Source: Niveispirillum sp943371025 (lineage in GTDB: Bacteria > Pseudomonadota > Alphaproteobacteria > Azospirillales > Azospirillaceae). Taken from it: a stretch of DNA of 64,000 nt. Below are positions 26,743-36,283 of this stretch, piece by piece. The notes beneath the pieces were generated by a model. It saw nothing but the letters and a program-made list of their open reading frames with translations. It was not told the origin of the DNA and searched no databases. The number at the start of each line of letters is the position of its first letter. Position 1 is the first letter of the stretch. Position numbers and translations under genes: made by a program. The stretch spans positions 186,001-250,000 of the forward strand of contig CALRTC020000004.1 in the NCBI GenBank assembly GCA_943371025.1. The letters are read 5' to 3'.

Positions 26743-27497
26743 TTTCGATCAAGGATCTGGCGCTGGCTTTCGGCCGGGATGGCGGGCAGACGACGGTACT
26801 GAAGGATTTCAACCTGGATATCCAGGACGGAGAATTCGTGGCCGTGGTGGGCGCGTCGGGCGTGGGCAAATCCACGCTGCTGCGCGTCATTGCCGGGCTG
26901 GTGAAGCCCAGTGCCGGCACGGTGACGCGCGACCATCCGGAAACGCCCGGCCGCCGCCCCTATGCCCTGGTGTTTCAGGATGCGCGGCTGCTGCCCTGGC
27001 GACGCGTCGCCAGGAACGTTGAATTCGGGCTGGAAGGGCTGGGCCTGGACAAGGCCGCGCGCCGCCGCCGTGCGCTGGACGCGCTGGAACTGGTGGGGCT
27101 GGCCGACAAGGCGGACCGCTGGCCGCACCAGCTTTCGGGTGGTCAGCGCCAGCGTGTGGCCATCGCCCGCGCCCTGGCCGTTGATCCCGACCTGCTGATG
27201 ATGGATGAACCGTTCGGTGCCCTGGACGCCATCACGCGTCAGGGTTTGCAGGATGAACTGGTGGAGCTGTGGCAGCGGACGGGCAAGACCATCCTGTTTG
27301 TCACCCATGACATTGACGAGGCGGTGTATCTGGCCGACCGGGTCATCCTGCTGGCCGGCAGCCCCGCCGGCGTGCGCAGCGCCGATCGGATCATGGCCCC
27401 GCGCCCGCGTCCGCGCGACGATGCCGGGGCCCGCCGCACGGCCAATGCCATCCGCGACCGTCTGTCGGGGGTGGGCGAGGCTGGCGAGGGCATCTGA
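26739..27497 (+). CDS. ABC transporter ATP-binding protein (SsuB/TauB-like)
   Basis: 252 aa. Walker A VGASGVGKSTLLRV, Q-loop LVFQDARLLPWRRV, signature LSGGQRQRVAIARAL, Walker B LLMMDEPFGALD and H-loop FVTHDIDEAV are all intact. The PWRRV Q-loop is typical of the nitrate/sulfonate/taurine importer branch. Overlaps the permease stop by 4 bp. No promoter is needed. Confidence 0.95.
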   Translation: MISIKDLALAFGRDGGQTTVLKDFNLDIQDGEFVAVVGASGVGKSTLLRVIAGLVKPSAGTVTRDHPETPGRRPYALVFQDARLLPWRRVARNVEFGLEGLGLDKAARRRRALDALELVGLADKADRWPHQLSGGQRQRVAIARALAVDPDLLMMDEPFGALDAITRQGLQDELVELWQRTGKTILFVTHDIDEAVYLADRVILLAGSPAGVRSADRIMAPRPRPRDDAGARRTANAIRDRLSGVGEAGEGI

Positions 27498-27609
27498 CAT
27501 ATATTTAATGTGCCAGTCTTAAATTCACGCGACAGCAAGTCGCTTAACATCCGTGCAAGGGAAGATACCCCGATCCGGTATCCAGCTATCCTTTGCCCGG
27601 AGGTTACCC

Positions 27610-28437
27610 ATGGCCCCCCGTTCCGCGCCGACGTCCACCCGCCAGAATGCCTATGCCGCCGCCACCGGCAGCATCACACCGACGGGACTCGCCGCCGGCC
27701 ACACCTTCGTGCAGCCTGTGCTGGCCGAAGGCTTGCTGAAATTCGGCATCCTGGACGATCTGCTGCACCCATCCAGCGACGATGCCGATCAACCGGCCGA
27801 CATCGACAGCCGTCCCGATGTCAGCAGCAGGACAACGACCACCACCGACACTGGCAGCATCACCAGTGTCAGTTTCGATGATGGCTCCACGCTGGTGGTG
27901 ACGCGCAGCCACACGACCGACAACGATACGCTGACGGCGGTGCGGACTGATTCCACCGGCACCGTGACCACCGACACCCATTCGGTGACGAAGCTATCCG
28001 ATACGCAGATCCAGATCAGCGATACGCACAGTGACGGCAGCAGCCGCACCACCACCATCGACAGCGGTGCGGGCACCACCCTGGTGCAGACGGTGGAAGC
28101 CGATGGCGACACCGCCACCCTGACCCTGACCCAGGACCAGACACTGGCGACCGTGACGGCGCATCTGGTGGTGACACAGGCCGATGGCGATACCGGCATC
28201 CTTGATTATTCGCTGACCCGCAGCGGTACCACGGAGACGGTGGATATTTCCGGCCAGACCGCTGACGGGGTGACGGTGGACAGTGTCATCATCATCGACG
28301 GCACGGCCCGCACCGTGAAGGTGACCGACCATCAGGGCGACATTGCCACCTACAATATCGCCACTTTCATGCACGAGGTTCATGACCATGGCCTGGTCGG
28401 CGTCGTGGCCGACGTGACCAGCGGCTATTTCGGGTGA
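27610..28437 (+). CDS. Thr-rich repetitive beta protein of unknown function
   Basis: 275 aa with about 55 threonines (one residue in five), many Asp, Ser and Gly, and no Cys or Trp that I can see. From about residue 75 the pattern alternates Thr/Val/Ile with Asp-Gly turns (DGSTLVVTRSHTTDN, DGSSRTTTIDSGAGTTLVQTVEADGDTATLTLTQ), suggesting stacked beta-hairpins as in surface or filament proteins. No signal peptide or RTX motif. GGAGG precedes the ATG at 27610, and an AT-rich stretch at 27498-27545 may be its promoter. It lies 112 bp behind the transporter ATPase. No known family was recognised. Confidence 0.7.
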   Translation: MAPRSAPTSTRQNAYAAATGSITPTGLAAGHTFVQPVLAEGLLKFGILDDLLHPSSDDADQPADIDSRPDVSSRTTTTTDTGSITSVSFDDGSTLVVTRSHTTDNDTLTAVRTDSTGTVTTDTHSVTKLSDTQIQISDTHSDGSSRTTTIDSGAGTTLVQTVEADGDTATLTLTQDQTLATVTAHLVVTQADGDTGILDYSLTRSGTTETVDISGQTADGVTVDSVIIIDGTARTVKVTDHQGDIATYNIATFMHEVHDHGLVGVVADVTSGYFG

Positions 28438-28516
28438 GGTGAGGGAGCCTCCACAAGGCCGGGCGGCGGCGGAGCGGACGCAACCTTTCCCCGCCGCCCG
28501 GCAATTCCCATGACCG

Positions 28517-29785
28517 TCACAGCCAGTCCTGGATCCGGTACCAGAGCATGCCCAGCACCAGGGCCGGCATCTTCAACATGCCGGGGCCGGGGAAGGGCCG
28601 GTGCGGTACGCGGGCGAAGATGTCGAAACGGCCATGCTGTCCCGCAATGGCCTCTGCGATGACGCGGCCGGCGATGGCGGTCAGCGCCACGCCATGGCCG
28701 CTATAGCCCTGGGCGAAATAGGTGGTCGGGCTGATCCGGCCCAGATGGGGCAGGCGGTTCATGGTGATGGCCACATGCCCGCCCCAGCAATAGTCGATGG
28801 CAAGATCGGCCAGTTGCGGGAAATATTTCAGCATGGTGGCGCGCAGGGACTGTTTCAGCCCCGGCCGGTCGAAACCGGAATAGCTGACCCCGCCGCCGAA
28901 CAGGAAACGGTTGTCGGGGCTGCGCCGGTAGTAGTTCAGCACGAAATTGACATCGGCCACGGCGATGCCTGAGGGGATCAGGGCATGGGCCCGCTCCGGG
29001 TCCATCGGTTCAGTGCCGATGATATAGGTGCCGGCGGGCATGACCCTGCTGCGGATGGGGGGACACAGACCGCCCAGATAGGCATTGCCGGCCAGGACCA
29101 GGAATTTTGCCGCCACCTTGCCTGTGGCCGTGGCCGCGACAGGGTTGGCGCCCGTGTCGATGCGTACCACGCGGCTGCCCTCATGAATGCGCACGCCCAA
29201 TCGCTCGGCCGCCGCGGCCAGCCCCAGGGCGTAGTTCAGCGGATGCAGCTGCCCGCTGCCGGCATCGTACAACCCGCCCAGATAGGCGTCGGTGGCGACC
29301 ATGGCGCGGGTTTCGTCACGGCTGACCATGCGGGTCTTGTCATAACCCAACCCGTCCAGTTCCGCCTTGTGTTCGGCCAGCCCCACCATGTGCCGCGGTT
29401 TCAAGGCGGCCAGCAGATATCCCCATTTCAGGTCGCAATCGATGCCGTGCCGGTCAACCAGATCGGCCAGCAGGCGCTTGGCTTCTTCCGACAGGTCCCA
29501 GAGATGGCGGGCATCGTCCTTGCCGACCCAGCCCTCGATCTCCCCGATTCCCTTATTGAAGCCGGTCACGATCTGGCCGCCATTGCGGCCCGACGCGCCC
29601 CAGCCGACCGTCTCCGCCTCCAGCACGACGACAGACAGGCCCTTTTCTGCCAGTTCGATGGCTGTCACCAGCCCCGTATAGCCGGCGCCGATCACGCAGA
29701 CATCGGCTGTCAGATCGCCCACCAGCATGGTGCGGGCGGGGGCGGCATGGGCCGTTGCGGCGTACCAGGACGGGGCGTGGGGCAT
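28517..29785 (-). CDS. FAD-dependent oxidoreductase (DAO family, PuuB-like)
   Basis: 422 aa. The N-terminal dinucleotide fold VCVIGAGYTGLVTAIELAEKGLSVVVLEAE is followed by WGASGRNGGQI, the hallmark of the glycine oxidase / gamma-glutamylputrescine oxidase branch (PF01266). The C-terminal IDYCWGGHVAITMNRLPHLGR and YFAQGYSGHGVALT segments fit PuuB-like amine oxidases. It probably oxidises an amine or amino acid to aldehyde plus H2O2, but the substrate is unproven. The start PHAPSWYAAT was chosen by homology; upstream in-frame sequence is unlikely to be coding. It is transcribed divergently from the chemoreceptor gene. Confidence 0.87.
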   Translation of the reverse strand: MPHAPSWYAATAHAAPARTMLVGDLTADVCVIGAGYTGLVTAIELAEKGLSVVVLEAETVGWGASGRNGGQIVTGFNKGIGEIEGWVGKDDARHLWDLSEEAKRLLADLVDRHGIDCDLKWGYLLAALKPRHMVGLAEHKAELDGLGYDKTRMVSRDETRAMVATDAYLGGLYDAGSGQLHPLNYALGLAAAAERLGVRIHEGSRVVRIDTGANPVAATATGKVAAKFLVLAGNAYLGGLCPPIRSRVMPAGTYIIGTEPMDPERAHALIPSGIAVADVNFVLNYYRRSPDNRFLFGGGVSYSGFDRPGLKQSLRATMLKYFPQLADLAIDYCWGGHVAITMNRLPHLGRISPTTYFAQGYSGHGVALTAIAGRVIAEAIAGQHGRFDIFARVPHRPFPGPGMLKMPALVLGMLWYRIQDWL

Positions 29786-30027
29786 GATCTTTGTCCGCTG
29801 GCCGGGAAAACGACAATACCGGCCTAATCCATCGGGTTGGGGCAGGTCAATCTGCGCCTGCGGGAATTCCACCCTTCCAGCTTAACCGTCTTTCGGATAG
29901 GGCCGCAGTTCAGAAAGTATGACTTTTTGGCGCAGGGGACGGCGACCGCATCCTGCTATTAATCTGATAAACAGTGTACAGGTCTATTATAAAGTCAAAG
30001 TTCTCATTTCGGATGGGGAAGTCGGCC

Positions 30028-32271
30028 ATGTTCCAGTCGCTACGAATTGCCCATAAATTAGGCTTGCCGGTCCTGCTGTTTCTTTTTCCAATCGGCTATC
30101 TGCTTTATGCGCTGATCGCCCAGCAGCAGATCGCGATTGATTTCGCGCACAAGGAAGTGGCCGGCACCGAATACCTGTCCGGGCTGCAGCATGTGCATAT
30201 GGCGTTGGGTCGGGCGGCGACCGGTGGCCCTGCCGCCGATGGCGCAGAGCTGGCGGCGGCCGTCACCAAGCTGGAAGCCCAGCATGGCGACGGCATGGAA
30301 AGTGCGGGCAAGGCCAAGGCCCTGTCCGACATCCTGGGCAACAAGGGGGCGGTGGAGACCGCGAAGCGGGAAGCGGCGCGGACCCTGATCGCCCAGATCG
30401 GCGACAAGTCGAACCTGATCCTGGACCCGGACCTGGACAGCTATTACGCCATGGATATCGTGGTGGTGAAGCTGCCGGCCCTGGCCGACCAGACGGCGGA
30501 TCTGACCGCCATGGCCGCCAGGGCCTGGGCCGCCGACGCGACGGAAAAGGACCGTATCGCCCTGTTCGTGGCCCTGGGCCGGTTCCAGGAAACCTTGTCG
30601 GGCGTCGTCGCCTCGGCCCAGTCCGGCTATAGCGGTAATGCCGATGGCAGCCTGAAACAGGCGCTTTCCGGTCCCGTGGCGGCCGCGCAGAAGGCGGCGG
30701 AACTGCTGTCCGATGCGGCCGACGACCGGGCATTGACGGTGGCGGAGGTGCAGACGGCGCTGGCGGCGCAGGACAAGCTCTATACGGCCACGTCCGCGGA
30801 ACTGGAACGGCTGCTGACCCAGCGCATCAGCGGCTTCCGGTCGGCGCAGCTGATCACCCTGCTGATCTCCTTTGTGCTATTCGCCATCGGCAGCGCCGCC
30901 GTCTATCTGGTGGTCCGCCGCTTTGTCATCCAGCCGCTGGACCATCTGACGGTCGCCATGGGGCGGCTGTCGGAGGGCAAGCTGGATACCGAGGTTGACC
31001 ATGCCGACAGCGGGGACGAGGTGGGGGCCATGGCCCGCGCCCTGCTGGTGTTCAAAAGCAATGCCCTGCGCAATCTAGAACTGGAAACCGAACAGGCCCG
31101 CGACCAGGAACGCCGTCTGCGCCGGCAGCAGGCGCTGGAGACGCTGACCCGCGATTTCCAGGTGGCCATCGGCACGGAGCTGCGCCGGGTGACCGACGCG
31201 GCGTCCAAGCTGGAGGAGACAGCGTCGGCCCTGTCGGCCCAGGCGGACCAGACGGCTGACCGCAGCCGTGATGCCGGCTACAGCGCCAGCCAGGCCACGG
31301 CCAATACCCAGACCGTGGCCGCCGCGACAGAGGAACTGGCCGCCAGCAGCAGCGAGATCGGGGCCCAGGCCGAACGCACAGCCGCCACCACCCGTACCGC
31401 AGTGGATGAGGCGGAGCGGGCCCGCAGCGTGATGGACGAACTGGTCAGTGTGGCTGATGGCGTGAACGCCGTCGTGCGCTTCATCCAGGATATCGCCAGC
31501 CAGACCAACCTGCTGGCGCTGAACGCCACGATCGAGGCAGCAAGGGCCGGCGATGCCGGCAAGGGCTTCGCCGTCGTGGCGTCGGAGGTGAAGGCCCTGG
31601 CCAACCAGACCGCCCAGGCCACCGACGAGATTCAGGCCAAGGTGGCGGCGGTAAAGGTGGCGGCGGACAATGCCACCGGCATCCTGTCCCACATCACCAG
31701 CACCATCTCCATCGTCGATGGCAATTCCAGCGCCATCGCCGCCGCGGTCAGCCAGCAATGCGCCGCCACGGGGGAAATCAGCCGCAATGTGACCGAAGCC
31801 GCCAACCGCACCTATGAAGTGTCGGATGCCTTGACCCTGGTCGGCGACAGCGCCGATTTCACCAAGAAGGTGTCGGGCGAACTGCTGAGCGCCGCCAATG
31901 AGCTGTCGCGGCAGTCCGACCATCTGCGCACGGAGGTGGAGGAGTTCCTGTTTGCCATGCAGACGACGGAGGACCGCCGCCGCTTCGAACGGATCGACCT
32001 GGACCGGCCGGCGTCCCTGTTCTCGGGCGATGTGGATGGCTCCGGCCACACGGGCCATCGGCTGGAAAATATCGGCCGCGGCGGCTGCGCCCTGGCCGGC
32101 CCCTTCGTGGCGGAGGTGGGCAAGACCGTGACCGTGGTGGTGGATGGCATCCGCTTCAGGGGCCGCGTCGTCACCCAGGATGGGACCGCCACCCGTGTGC
32201 AGTTCCGCCTGAACGATGCCACCACCCAGGCGCTGGACAATCTGCTGGACCGGGTGAAGGCGGCGGCCTGA
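30028..32271 (+). CDS. Methyl-accepting chemotaxis protein with C-terminal PilZ domain
   Basis: 747 aa. TM1 about residues 10-31, periplasmic sensor about 32-270, TM2 about 275-296, HAMP about 297-350, signalling coiled coil with the tip ASQTNLLALNATIEAARAGDAGKGFAVVASEVKALANQT (about 490-530), and a PilZ domain about 650-745 (RRRFERIDLDRP, LENIGRGGCALAGP). PilZ domains bind c-di-GMP, so this receptor may link c-di-GMP to chemotaxis, as described for Tlp1 of Azospirillum. The second PilZ motif carries Gly where Ser is usual. GGGGAAG precedes the ATG at 30028; the ATG at 30013 is an alternative. Confidence 0.9.
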   Translation: MFQSLRIAHKLGLPVLLFLFPIGYLLYALIAQQQIAIDFAHKEVAGTEYLSGLQHVHMALGRAATGGPAADGAELAAAVTKLEAQHGDGMESAGKAKALSDILGNKGAVETAKREAARTLIAQIGDKSNLILDPDLDSYYAMDIVVVKLPALADQTADLTAMAARAWAADATEKDRIALFVALGRFQETLSGVVASAQSGYSGNADGSLKQALSGPVAAAQKAAELLSDAADDRALTVAEVQTALAAQDKLYTATSAELERLLTQRISGFRSAQLITLLISFVLFAIGSAAVYLVVRRFVIQPLDHLTVAMGRLSEGKLDTEVDHADSGDEVGAMARALLVFKSNALRNLELETEQARDQERRLRRQQALETLTRDFQVAIGTELRRVTDAASKLEETASALSAQADQTADRSRDAGYSASQATANTQTVAAATEELAASSSEIGAQAERTAATTRTAVDEAERARSVMDELVSVADGVNAVVRFIQDIASQTNLLALNATIEAARAGDAGKGFAVVASEVKALANQTAQATDEIQAKVAAVKVAADNATGILSHITSTISIVDGNSSAIAAAVSQQCAATGEISRNVTEAANRTYEVSDALTLVGDSADFTKKVSGELLSAANELSRQSDHLRTEVEEFLFAMQTTEDRRRFERIDLDRPASLFSGDVDGSGHTGHRLENIGRGGCALAGPFVAEVGKTVTVVVDGIRFRGRVVTQDGTATRVQFRLNDATTQALDNLLDRVKAAA

Positions 32272-32295
32272 CGCCCCCGCCTTCCCGGTTACCGA

Positions 32296-33078
32296 TCAGC
32301 CGGCCGACGGCGGTGGGGCGGCGAAGCGGAAGGGCTGGCCCGTTTCCAGCAGCGTCTTCAGGCGCGAGATGGATTCCGGCCAGCCGCCCGTGACCATGCG
32401 GCTGGTCAGCGTATCGCCGCCGAAATCGCCATGGGTCAGGACCAGCTTCACCGCATCCGGCCCGGCCGGGATGATCTCCCACGTCACCTTGGACGGCGGG
32501 TCGCCCGTCACATCCGGGCTCCAGCGGGCGCTGAAGCTGTGTGACAGGCGGCGGGGCGGGTCCATCTCCAGGATCTCGCCCACGATCATCTCGTTCCCGT
32601 TCAACAGGAAGGTGATGGACCCGCCGACACGCCAGTCGGTGCGGGAATCCATGTCGAAATGCTGCCAGAGCGGGGTCTTGGCATCATCGGTCAACGTCGC
32701 CCAGACGGCATCGGCCGAAGCGCGGATATAGATTTCATAGACGTGGGTCGGGCCCTTGGACATGGCGAATGCACCTTCCTCGCTCAGGTGTCGGATCGAC
32801 ACCATGGCCCGCGTGAAACCACGGGCGTAGTTGGATATCCAGCGGTCGCCCAGTTCCTGGATGGGAACCGGGTTCAGGTAATGGAACTTCTCCCGCCCCA
32901 CTTTGCGGGTGGAGACAAGGTTCACCTCTTCCAGCACGCGCAGATGCTTCATCACCCCGAACCGCGTCAGCGGCAGGGCCTGCTCAATCTCCGTCAGCGT
33001 CCGCCCGTCGCGTTGCTGCAACAGGTCCAGAATCTGCCGGCGAAGGGGATTGGCGATGGCGTCGAAGATGTCGTGCAT
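32296..33078 (-). CDS. ArsR-type HTH regulator fused to SRPBCC (AHSA1-like) domain
   Basis: 260 aa. Residues ~1-90 are an ArsR winged helix (MHDIFDAIANPLRRQILDLLQ, LTRFGVMKHLRVLEEVNLVSTRKVGREKFHYLNP) without an obvious metal-binding cysteine pair. Residues ~110-255 are an SRPBCC/AHSA1 ligand-binding fold (YEIYIRASADAVWATLTD, WRVGGSITFLLNG, GGWPESISRLKTLLETG). Elsewhere these two usually sit in separate adjacent genes. The fusion probably makes a repressor whose DNA binding responds to a small hydrophobic ligand (inference). Its target is not evident; it is convergent with the chemoreceptor. Confidence 0.88.
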   Translation of the reverse strand: MHDIFDAIANPLRRQILDLLQQRDGRTLTEIEQALPLTRFGVMKHLRVLEEVNLVSTRKVGREKFHYLNPVPIQELGDRWISNYARGFTRAMVSIRHLSEEGAFAMSKGPTHVYEIYIRASADAVWATLTDDAKTPLWQHFDMDSRTDWRVGGSITFLLNGNEMIVGEILEMDPPRRLSHSFSARWSPDVTGDPPSKVTWEIIPAGPDAVKLVLTHGDFGGDTLTSRMVTGGWPESISRLKTLLETGQPFRFAAPPPSAG

Positions 33079-34101
33079 GGGGGTTTATAGGTGACAATAT
33101 GGTAACGTGTCAATTTGGTAACGTAAATTTATGGACAACACGCTATAATTTTACTATATAAATATAATTCTTTCTTGGGAATTTTGTAAGGTTAATGCGC
33201 CCCCTATTTTGTTGGAGTGGTTAGGTCTATTCAAGATTAATATTAAGATATTTCATTTATTATTCTTTTCTTAAGTAAAGATATTAGATTTGATACAAAT
33301 TCGTCCATTGACTCATTTGGATAATTCTTGTTTCTCTTTGCTCCAGTGATTATTGCCATCATGTCTGGGTGCCCAAGGGTGAGGCTGTGATCATATTTCT
33401 CGATGTGTGAATATAAAATATTTAACTGAGAGAGTCTCAGGTTTAGGCCGCTCCCGGAAGCTGAGGGTTTGTTCGAGTTAATTCTTTTGTTTATTATTTT
33501 TTGAAGTTCACCATGTGTTGCCTCGCGAGTCTCTCCTTCGTGCCGATAGTAAATTGCTCCTCGTCTAATGCCGCCTTTTCCATCGGATTCTGTTACAAAT
33601 GGTCCAATGTCATCGCTGGTATTTATAATTATTGTTTGAAATGATTTTCCTTTTAGTGAAGAATATTCGGAATCTCTGTATGAAAAATCAATTATATCTA
33701 TATATTCCATCAATTCTTCCGGAAGATATCTCTTTATTCCGTTTAGTATATCAACCTTATCTTTTATTTTCTCTAATCCAGCGGGAGTAAAAGAGTTCTC
33801 ATCCGTTTCTTGGATTCCTATAACGATAACACCCCCTTCTGTGTTGGCCATGCCAAGGATATGTCGAGCCAGCTCAGGAAGGTCTGGCCAGTCCTGCTTG
33901 AATTCTAGATTCCTTGTTTCTCCAAAGTTGTTCTTTAATATATTCCTTAATTTATCTCTGGTTGGATTTTCAAAGAACTGCGCAAAATCTTCATGTATTG
34001 TCTTTTTGCTCATGTGGGTGTCTTTCTTCGTGAGAAAGAGGTGCGAAATGGATTGAAGTGTGTGCAAATTATATAGCTCTTATTGAGCTCCTTCGCAATT
34101 C
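33079..34101. other. AT-rich patch, probably horizontally acquired
   Basis: The sequence turns sharply A/T-rich from about 33100 to 34095, unlike both flanks, with A/T-favouring codons in its single gene. Boundaries are abrupt: the start codon of the HTH-SRPBCC gene on one side and the recG stop on the other. No integrase, direct repeat or tRNA was seen at its ends. Confidence 0.7.
33243..34013 (-). CDS. Schlafen/AlbA_2-type ATP-binding domain protein
   Basis: 256 aa. The N-terminal AlbA_2 fold (PF04326) shows LEFKQDW (E37, K39) and the A56NTEGG61 core followed by VIVIGIQE, as in Schlafen-like proteins that may bind nucleic acid or nucleotides. The C-terminal ~90 residues are helical and charged and lack the usual winged helix I would expect. 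Isolated AlbA_2 proteins are frequent in genomic islands and defence regions, but no partner gene is adjacent. The ATG at 34013 (MSKKTIHEDF) was preferred to the in-frame start at 34067. Function unproven. Confidence 0.8.
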   Translation of the reverse strand: MSKKTIHEDFAQFFENPTRDKLRNILKNNFGETRNLEFKQDWPDLPELARHILGMANTEGGVIVIGIQETDENSFTPAGLEKIKDKVDILNGIKRYLPEELMEYIDIIDFSYRDSEYSSLKGKSFQTIIINTSDDIGPFVTESDGKGGIRRGAIYYRHEGETREATHGELQKIINKRINSNKPSASGSGLNLRLSQLNILYSHIEKYDHSLTLGHPDMMAIITGAKRNKNYPNESMDEFVSNLISLLKKRIINEIS

Positions 34102-36183
34102 TCACCCCGACCGCAGATACTTCACCGCCGCATCCCGCTCGAACAGATACAGCAACGTGCGCAGCGCCTTGCCGCGTTCCGTCTCCAGCTCCGGGTCGCG
34201 CTCCACGATCAGCCTTGCATCGTCGCGCGCCACCGCCAGCAGGTCCCCATGCACGGCCACATCGGCCAGCCGGAATTCCGGGATGCCGGATTGCTTGGTG
34301 CCCAGCATTTCGCCGGCCCCGCGCAGTTCCAGGTCCTTTTCGGCGATGATGAAGCCGTCTTCGGTATCCTTCATCACCTGCAAGCGCTGCCGTGCCACCT
34401 CGCCCAGTGGCTGGTAATAGAGCAGCAGGCAGGTGCTGGCCCCGGTGCCGCGGCCCACGCGGCCGCGCAACTGGTGCAACTGGGCCAGGCCGAAACGTTC
34501 GGCATGTTCGATGACCATGATCGTGGCTTCGGGCACGTTCACCCCCACCTCGATCACCGTGGTGGCGACCAGCACGTCCAGGCGGCCTTCGGCGAAGTCG
34601 GCCATGACCTTGTCCTTGTCCGGTCCCTTCATCTTGCCATGGATCAGGCCCACGCGGTCGCCCAGCCGTTCGACCAGGGCCGCATGGCGGTGGGTGGCGG
34701 CGGCAAGGTCGACCTGCTCGCTCTCCTCCACCAGCGGGCAGACCCAATAGATGCGCTGGCCCGACGCGATGGCCCGGTGCAGGCCGCCGGCCACCTCCTC
34801 CAGCCGGTCGGCATGCATGACCACGGTCTTCACCGGCTGGCGTCCCGGCGGCTTTTCATCCAGGCGCGACACATCCATGTCGCCATAGACGGTCAGGGTC
34901 AGGGTGCGGGGGATGGGGGTGGCGGTCATCACCAGCGTATCGACCCCGCGCCCCTTGGCCGCCAGTTGCAGGCGCTGATGCACGCCGAACTTGTGCTGTT
35001 CGTCGATGACGGCGATGGCCAGATCGGCGAAGGTCACTTCCTCCTGGAACAGGGCATGGGTGCCGACCAGGATGTCGATCTCCCCCGCTGCCAGCCGCTC
35101 CAGCAATGCTGCCCGCGCCTTGCCCTTGTCCCGCCCCGTCAGCACGGCCAATCGCACGCCGGCCGCGTCGCACAAGGGTGCCAGCGTGTCGGCATGCTGA
35201 CGGGCCAGGATTTCGGTGGGCGCCATCAGGGCCGCTTGCGCCCCCGTTTCCACGGCGTTCAGCATGGCCATCAGGGCGACGATGGTCTTGCCGCTGCCCA
35301 CATCGCCCTGCAACAGGCGCAGCATGCGGGCATTGTCGGCCATGTCGGCATAGATCTCCGCCAGTGACCGGTCCTGCGCGCCGGTCAGGCGATAGGGCAG
35401 GGCGGCGGTCACGGCGGCGCGCAGCCGCCCGTCGCCCGCCGTGACCCGGCCCGCCAGCTTGCGTTGCTGCGCGCGGACCAGGACCAGGGCCAGCTGGTTG
35501 GCCAGCAACTCATCAAAGGCCAGCCGCTGACGCACGGGGCCCAGCGGGTTGATGTCGGCTTCATCCACCGGATTGTGCAGGCGGGTCAGCGCGCTGTGCC
35601 AGTCGGGCCAGTCCCGCCGCTTCAGCCAGGCGGCATCCTGCCATTCCGGCAGTTCCGGGGTGCGCTCCAGGGCCGCCTGGATGGCCGTGCGCAGCGGCTT
35701 GGGGTTTAACCCGCCGGTCAGCGGATATGTCGGCTCCGTCGCCGATGGCGGCGCGCCTTCGTCCGCCGGGGCGGCATGGTCGGGATGGGCAATCTGCAGG
35801 TGATTATTGTAATATTCCGCCTTGCCCGACACGGTGATCATCGTGCCCACGGGCAGCTTCTTTTCCAGCCAGTCGCCCTTGATGTGGAAATAGACCAGAT
35901 CCATGGCCCCGCTATGGTCCATGCAGCGGATGCGATAGGGCCGGCTGTGCGACAAAGGCGGCACATGCCCATCCACCCGCACGGTCAGCACCACATGCCG
36001 CCCATCGGGGGCTTCGGCGATGGACGGCACCTGGATGCGGTCGACGATGCCCACGGGTTTGTGCCACAGCAGGTCAACGACATGTGGTCCGGCCAGCCGT
36101 TCGGCCAGCTTGCCAAGGCGCGGGCCCAGGCCGGGCAGGCTGGTCACAGGCGCGAAAAGCGGGAACAGGATGGCGGGACGCAA
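34102..36183 (-). CDS. recG: ATP-dependent DNA helicase RecG
   Basis: 693 aa. Branch-migration helicase acting at stalled forks and Holliday junctions. The N-terminal wedge begins RPAILFPLFAPVTSLPGLGPRLGKL. Walker A is LLQGDVGSGKTIVALMAM, then IDEQHKFGV, and helicase motif IV-VI parts (TTVIEVGVNVPEATIM, HQLRGRVGRG). The C terminus ends in YLFERDAAVKYLRSG. The start appears to be TTG at 36183, since homology begins at its very next codon. It is divergent from sdhE. Confidence 0.95.
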   Translation of the reverse strand: MRPAILFPLFAPVTSLPGLGPRLGKLAERLAGPHVVDLLWHKPVGIVDRIQVPSIAEAPDGRHVVLTVRVDGHVPPLSHSRPYRIRCMDHSGAMDLVYFHIKGDWLEKKLPVGTMITVSGKAEYYNNHLQIAHPDHAAPADEGAPPSATEPTYPLTGGLNPKPLRTAIQAALERTPELPEWQDAAWLKRRDWPDWHSALTRLHNPVDEADINPLGPVRQRLAFDELLANQLALVLVRAQQRKLAGRVTAGDGRLRAAVTAALPYRLTGAQDRSLAEIYADMADNARMLRLLQGDVGSGKTIVALMAMLNAVETGAQAALMAPTEILARQHADTLAPLCDAAGVRLAVLTGRDKGKARAALLERLAAGEIDILVGTHALFQEEVTFADLAIAVIDEQHKFGVHQRLQLAAKGRGVDTLVMTATPIPRTLTLTVYGDMDVSRLDEKPPGRQPVKTVVMHADRLEEVAGGLHRAIASGQRIYWVCPLVEESEQVDLAAATHRHAALVERLGDRVGLIHGKMKGPDKDKVMADFAEGRLDVLVATTVIEVGVNVPEATIMVIEHAERFGLAQLHQLRGRVGRGTGASTCLLLYYQPLGEVARQRLQVMKDTEDGFIIAEKDLELRGAGEMLGTKQSGIPEFRLADVAVHGDLLAVARDDARLIVERDPELETERGKALRTLLYLFERDAAVKYLRSG

Positions 36184-36283
36184 GGGTTGACCCTATCTGT
36201 CGCGGGGGATGGGGCAGGGGACGGCTGACAGGCCGCCCTGACCGTTCTATATCAAAGCCCAGCTTCAAACCGGAACCAAGATC

